Of a stretch of 8,798 bases of DNA, positions 6,529 through 8,798 are shown piece by piece. The stretch covers positions 1 to 8,798 of the forward strand of contig JAIFKN010000172.1 of NCBI GenBank assembly GCA_020049615.1. The letters run 5' to 3'. The translations under genes were made by a program, and so were the position numbers. How positions within the stretch are numbered: position 1 is the stretch's first letter; each line of letters starts with the position of its first letter. Under the pieces are notes generated by a model that was not told the DNA's origin, did not search any database, and saw only the letters and a program-made list of their open reading frames with translations. The stretch is from a bacterium (lineage in GTDB: Bacteria; Planctomycetota; UBA11346).

Positions 6529-8798
6529 ATGGCCATCCTGACCAACGGAGCCGTACGGATCCTGATGTTGATGGGTGTCTGCCTGGGCCTGGCTCATGCG
6601 GCGGTGGTCTCCGGCTATACCACCTCCAGCGTGGGCAACAGCGGAACCACGGCTGAGACGCACATCATCAAGGATGTGGACCAGATGCATGTCGATGCCA
6701 GTGGCACGGTCTACTGCATCACCTTCTGGGATGAGGGTGGCGCCAACATCCAGACCTTCGACGCCAACGGGGTCAAGGGTTCGTGGTATGAAGAGACCGG
6801 CACCGGGAGCTGGGGCCGGATGTCGGGCACGGCGGTCACCGGCGATGGCACCTACATCTACCAGGCGTTCAGCGACACCAACAACGATGATGGCGATGTC
6901 AGCACGCATGTCATCGGTGTCCGGCGATATCGTCTCTCGGATGGCAAGGGCGCCTCGTTTCCCGGTGGCATGGTCTATGATGGTTCGACGCTGCGGCTGC
7001 ATACCAGCGGGGCCATGCCGCTGGGTCTGGCTGTGCGAAATGGCGAACTCTATATCGCCGATCCCCAGGGCAGCTGCATCCGCGTCTATGACGCCATGGG
7101 CACCGTGCAGAAGCGCACCTGGGCGGTCAGCGATCCCGGGCAGCTGCAGTTCGATCGCAGCGGCAACCTGTGGATGCTGCAACGTGCGAACCGCACCCTG
7201 GTCCGTTACAGCCCCACGGGCACCCTGCTGGCACAGTCGGTGGTCCTGGACGCATCCAAGGTGCCGACCGGATTCGGGCTGGATCCAAGCAGCGACCGCA
7301 TGCTCATCGCCAATGACGGCATCGACCAGAACATCCTGATCTACACCAGCATCACCACCTCGCCGGTGGCTTCAGGCACCTTCGGGGTCGCAGGCGGGAT
7401 CTTCTCGGGTACGGGGGCCACCATAGGAACCTACGGGCCGCAACGCTTCAACCGACCGGTCGGGGTCGGCGTCGATGGCAGCGGCAACATCTATGTGGCC
7501 GGCGACCGGACGGGCAGTGGCGGTGGCGCCGTGATCGAGAAGTACAACGCGGCCGGCGTACGGCAATGGAACCGCCTGGGCCTGCTGTTCGTCGATAACG
7601 GCTCGATCGATCCGCGGGCCGAGAACGACCTGTTCACCGCAGAAGAGCATTTCACCATCGACTACACCCGGCCGGTGAACCAGGAATGGACCTACCAGGC
7701 GACCACGCTCGATCCCTTCCGGTATCCCGAGGATCCGCGCCTGCACATTTCGGCCCATTCGAGCTGGGTCCGCTCGATCGGCGGCCGGCGTTTCCTCTAC
7801 CTGACCAACATGTACGGGGATATGCTCGCCATCTACCGTTTCAACGCGAGCCAGACCGGCGAGATCGCCATCCCCTGTGGGCTGATCGTCAAGGCCACGG
7901 ACACCTTCGACGGTTCCTACCCCAATGGCCATCCCGGTGGATCGGCGTGGATCTGGATCGACGGCAACGGCGATGGCGCGTTCTCCGCCAACGAGTTTGA
8001 CGCTTATCCGGTCGACAATCCGTACTCCATGGGTTGGAATGTCGATCTGAACGGGACGGTATGGATCGGACTGCGTGAAAATGGCATCCGATCCTTCCCC
8101 CTGCAAGGCGTCAATGCCCACGGATGCCCGATCTATACCGTGGCCAGTTCGGTGAAGACGGCTTTGCCAGCAGGCCTCGACGGTGTCAAGCGGATCGAAT
8201 ACGACAGCGCCGCCGACCGCATGTATCTTGGCGGATTCAGTAACACTCTGCCGGACAGCAACGATCAATGGTGGTGCCTCGGCCGGCAGATCTGCCAGTA
8301 CGACCGATGGAGCACCGGCAACCGTACCCCGACCTTCACCTATGTCGTACCGTGGTGGGATCCGACCATCGGTCTGGGCACCAAGTCGTTGACGGCGACC
8401 GATAAGTATCTCTTTGCCAATCAGGCCTACTCGGGCGAAATCGTCATCTACAATGTCACCAATGGCAGCGAGGTCGGGCGCATGACGCCGTCGGCTTCGG
8501 TTGGCGGCACCTCTGGTTGGCCCGACATCGTCCAGTCGCTCCAGGTCTTCCGCCGGCCCAACGGCGAGTACATCGTCCAGGCGGAGGATGACGGTGCGCA
8601 GCGGATCCTGCTATATCGCTGGAATCCAGACCCGATCATCACGAATCAGCCCCCGACGGTGACGCTGACCGCGCCGGCCAGCGGTGCTACCCGCACGGCG
8701 CCAGCGACCTTCGCCCTGGCCGCGACGGCGGCGGACAGCGACGGCACGGTGAGCAAGGTCGCGTTCTACGCTGGCGGGACCAAGCTGGGCGAGGACAG
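6529..8798 (+). CDS. Secreted NHL-type beta-propeller protein with EF-hand loop and Ig-like domain (3' partial)
   Basis: The frame stays open from ATG 6529 to the right edge, giving 756 residues with no stop. Residues 1-24 (MAILTNGAVRILMLMGVCLG, then LAHA) form a Sec signal peptide. Repeated propeller blades follow: about 52-76 (QMHVDASGTVYCITF), 163-187 (MPLGLAVRNGELYIADP), 204-232 (GQLQFDRSGNLWML), and the clearest NHL repeat at 304-325 (PQRFNRPVGVGVDGSGNIYV). Further blade-like strands run to about 698. A canonical EF-hand calcium loop sits at 478-489, with Asp478, Asn480, Asp482, Gly483, Ser486 and Glu489 in place. From about 706 (NQPPTVTLTAPASGATR onward, with KVAFYAGGTKLGED) a Big_9-type bacterial Ig domain begins. 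Such proteins act outside the cell in binding or, more rarely, as enzymes; no catalytic site is evident. The missing C-terminus may hold more Ig domains and a sorting signal. It is divergent from the metalloprotease gene and its codons look slightly richer in T-ending forms. Confidence 0.9.
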   Translation, partial: MAILTNGAVRILMLMGVCLGLAHAAVVSGYTTSSVGNSGTTAETHIIKDVDQMHVDASGTVYCITFWDEGGANIQTFDANGVKGSWYEETGTGSWGRMSGTAVTGDGTYIYQAFSDTNNDDGDVSTHVIGVRRYRLSDGKGASFPGGMVYDGSTLRLHTSGAMPLGLAVRNGELYIADPQGSCIRVYDAMGTVQKRTWAVSDPGQLQFDRSGNLWMLQRANRTLVRYSPTGTLLAQSVVLDASKVPTGFGLDPSSDRMLIANDGIDQNILIYTSITTSPVASGTFGVAGGIFSGTGATIGTYGPQRFNRPVGVGVDGSGNIYVAGDRTGSGGGAVIEKYNAAGVRQWNRLGLLFVDNGSIDPRAENDLFTAEEHFTIDYTRPVNQEWTYQATTLDPFRYPEDPRLHISAHSSWVRSIGGRRFLYLTNMYGDMLAIYRFNASQTGEIAIPCGLIVKATDTFDGSYPNGHPGGSAWIWIDGNGDGAFSANEFDAYPVDNPYSMGWNVDLNGTVWIGLRENGIRSFPLQGVNAHGCPIYTVASSVKTALPAGLDGVKRIEYDSAADRMYLGGFSNTLPDSNDQWWCLGRQICQYDRWSTGNRTPTFTYVVPWWDPTIGLGTKSLTATDKYLFANQAYSGEIVIYNVTNGSEVGRMTPSASVGGTSGWPDIVQSLQVFRRPNGEYIVQAEDDGAQRILLYRWNPDPIITNQPPTVTLTAPASGATRTAPATFALAATAADSDGTVSKVAFYAGGTKLGED

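Noticed and set aside
6575..7339. 254-residue + strand open frame
   Set aside because: It is an out-of-frame shadow of the propeller gene, rich in Arg, Ser and Pro, while the other frame gives a signal peptide and propeller blades.
7372..8268. 298-residue minus-strand open frame
   Set aside because: It is antisense to the propeller gene. It reads smoothly but matches no family I know, while the opposite strand has clear NHL and EF-hand motifs.

Overview
This is a GC-rich bacterial window with five protein genes, two of them cut by the window edges. It has no RNA genes, CRISPR array or insertion sequence that I can support. The best guess for the organism is a Planctomycetota or other PVC-group bacterium. 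The clues are a secreted coiled-coil protein whose N-terminal half resembles planctomycete proteins, secreted proteins built from many Ig-like domains, and many GC-rich intergenic hairpins. This is inference from protein style; no marker gene is present.

Left part (1-858, + strand): the C-terminal end of an AspT/YidE/YbjL-type membrane transporter is followed, after an 88-bp gap, by a complete Rrf2-family regulator. The two could be co-transcribed. Positions 857-1056 hold a run of seven short perfect hairpins that begins inside the Rrf2 stop codon. It runs into a GGACCC hexanucleotide repeat whose minus strand is a textbook G-quadruplex motif.

Middle: a + strand gene (1114-2196) encodes an exported protein with a small beta-rich N-terminal region, a helical middle, a long Ala/Lys/Glu coiled coil and a Pro-rich tail. 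It converges on a large minus-strand gene (2263-6069), with a perfect GC hairpin in the 66-bp gap. That 1268-residue protein is a predicted lipoprotein zinc metalloprotease (HExxHxxGxxH, M11/gametolysin-like). It carries PKD-like, carboxypeptidase-regulatory-like, Calx-beta, PPC-like and Ig-like domains. It ends in polyglycine, a cysteine, a hydrophobic helix and two arginines, which looks like a C-terminal sorting signal.

Right part: after a 459-bp divergent gap, a + strand gene starts at 6529 and runs off the right edge, open throughout. It encodes a secreted NHL-type beta-propeller protein with an embedded canonical EF-hand loop and the start of a Big_9-type Ig domain. The divergent protease and propeller genes both look like cell-surface proteins, but nothing in the sequence proves that they work together. 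I found no clearly new multi-gene system. The best leads are the double-anchored protease, the hairpin/G-quadruplex cluster, the atypical cysteine pattern of the Rrf2 protein and a codon-biased fragment in the divergent gap.
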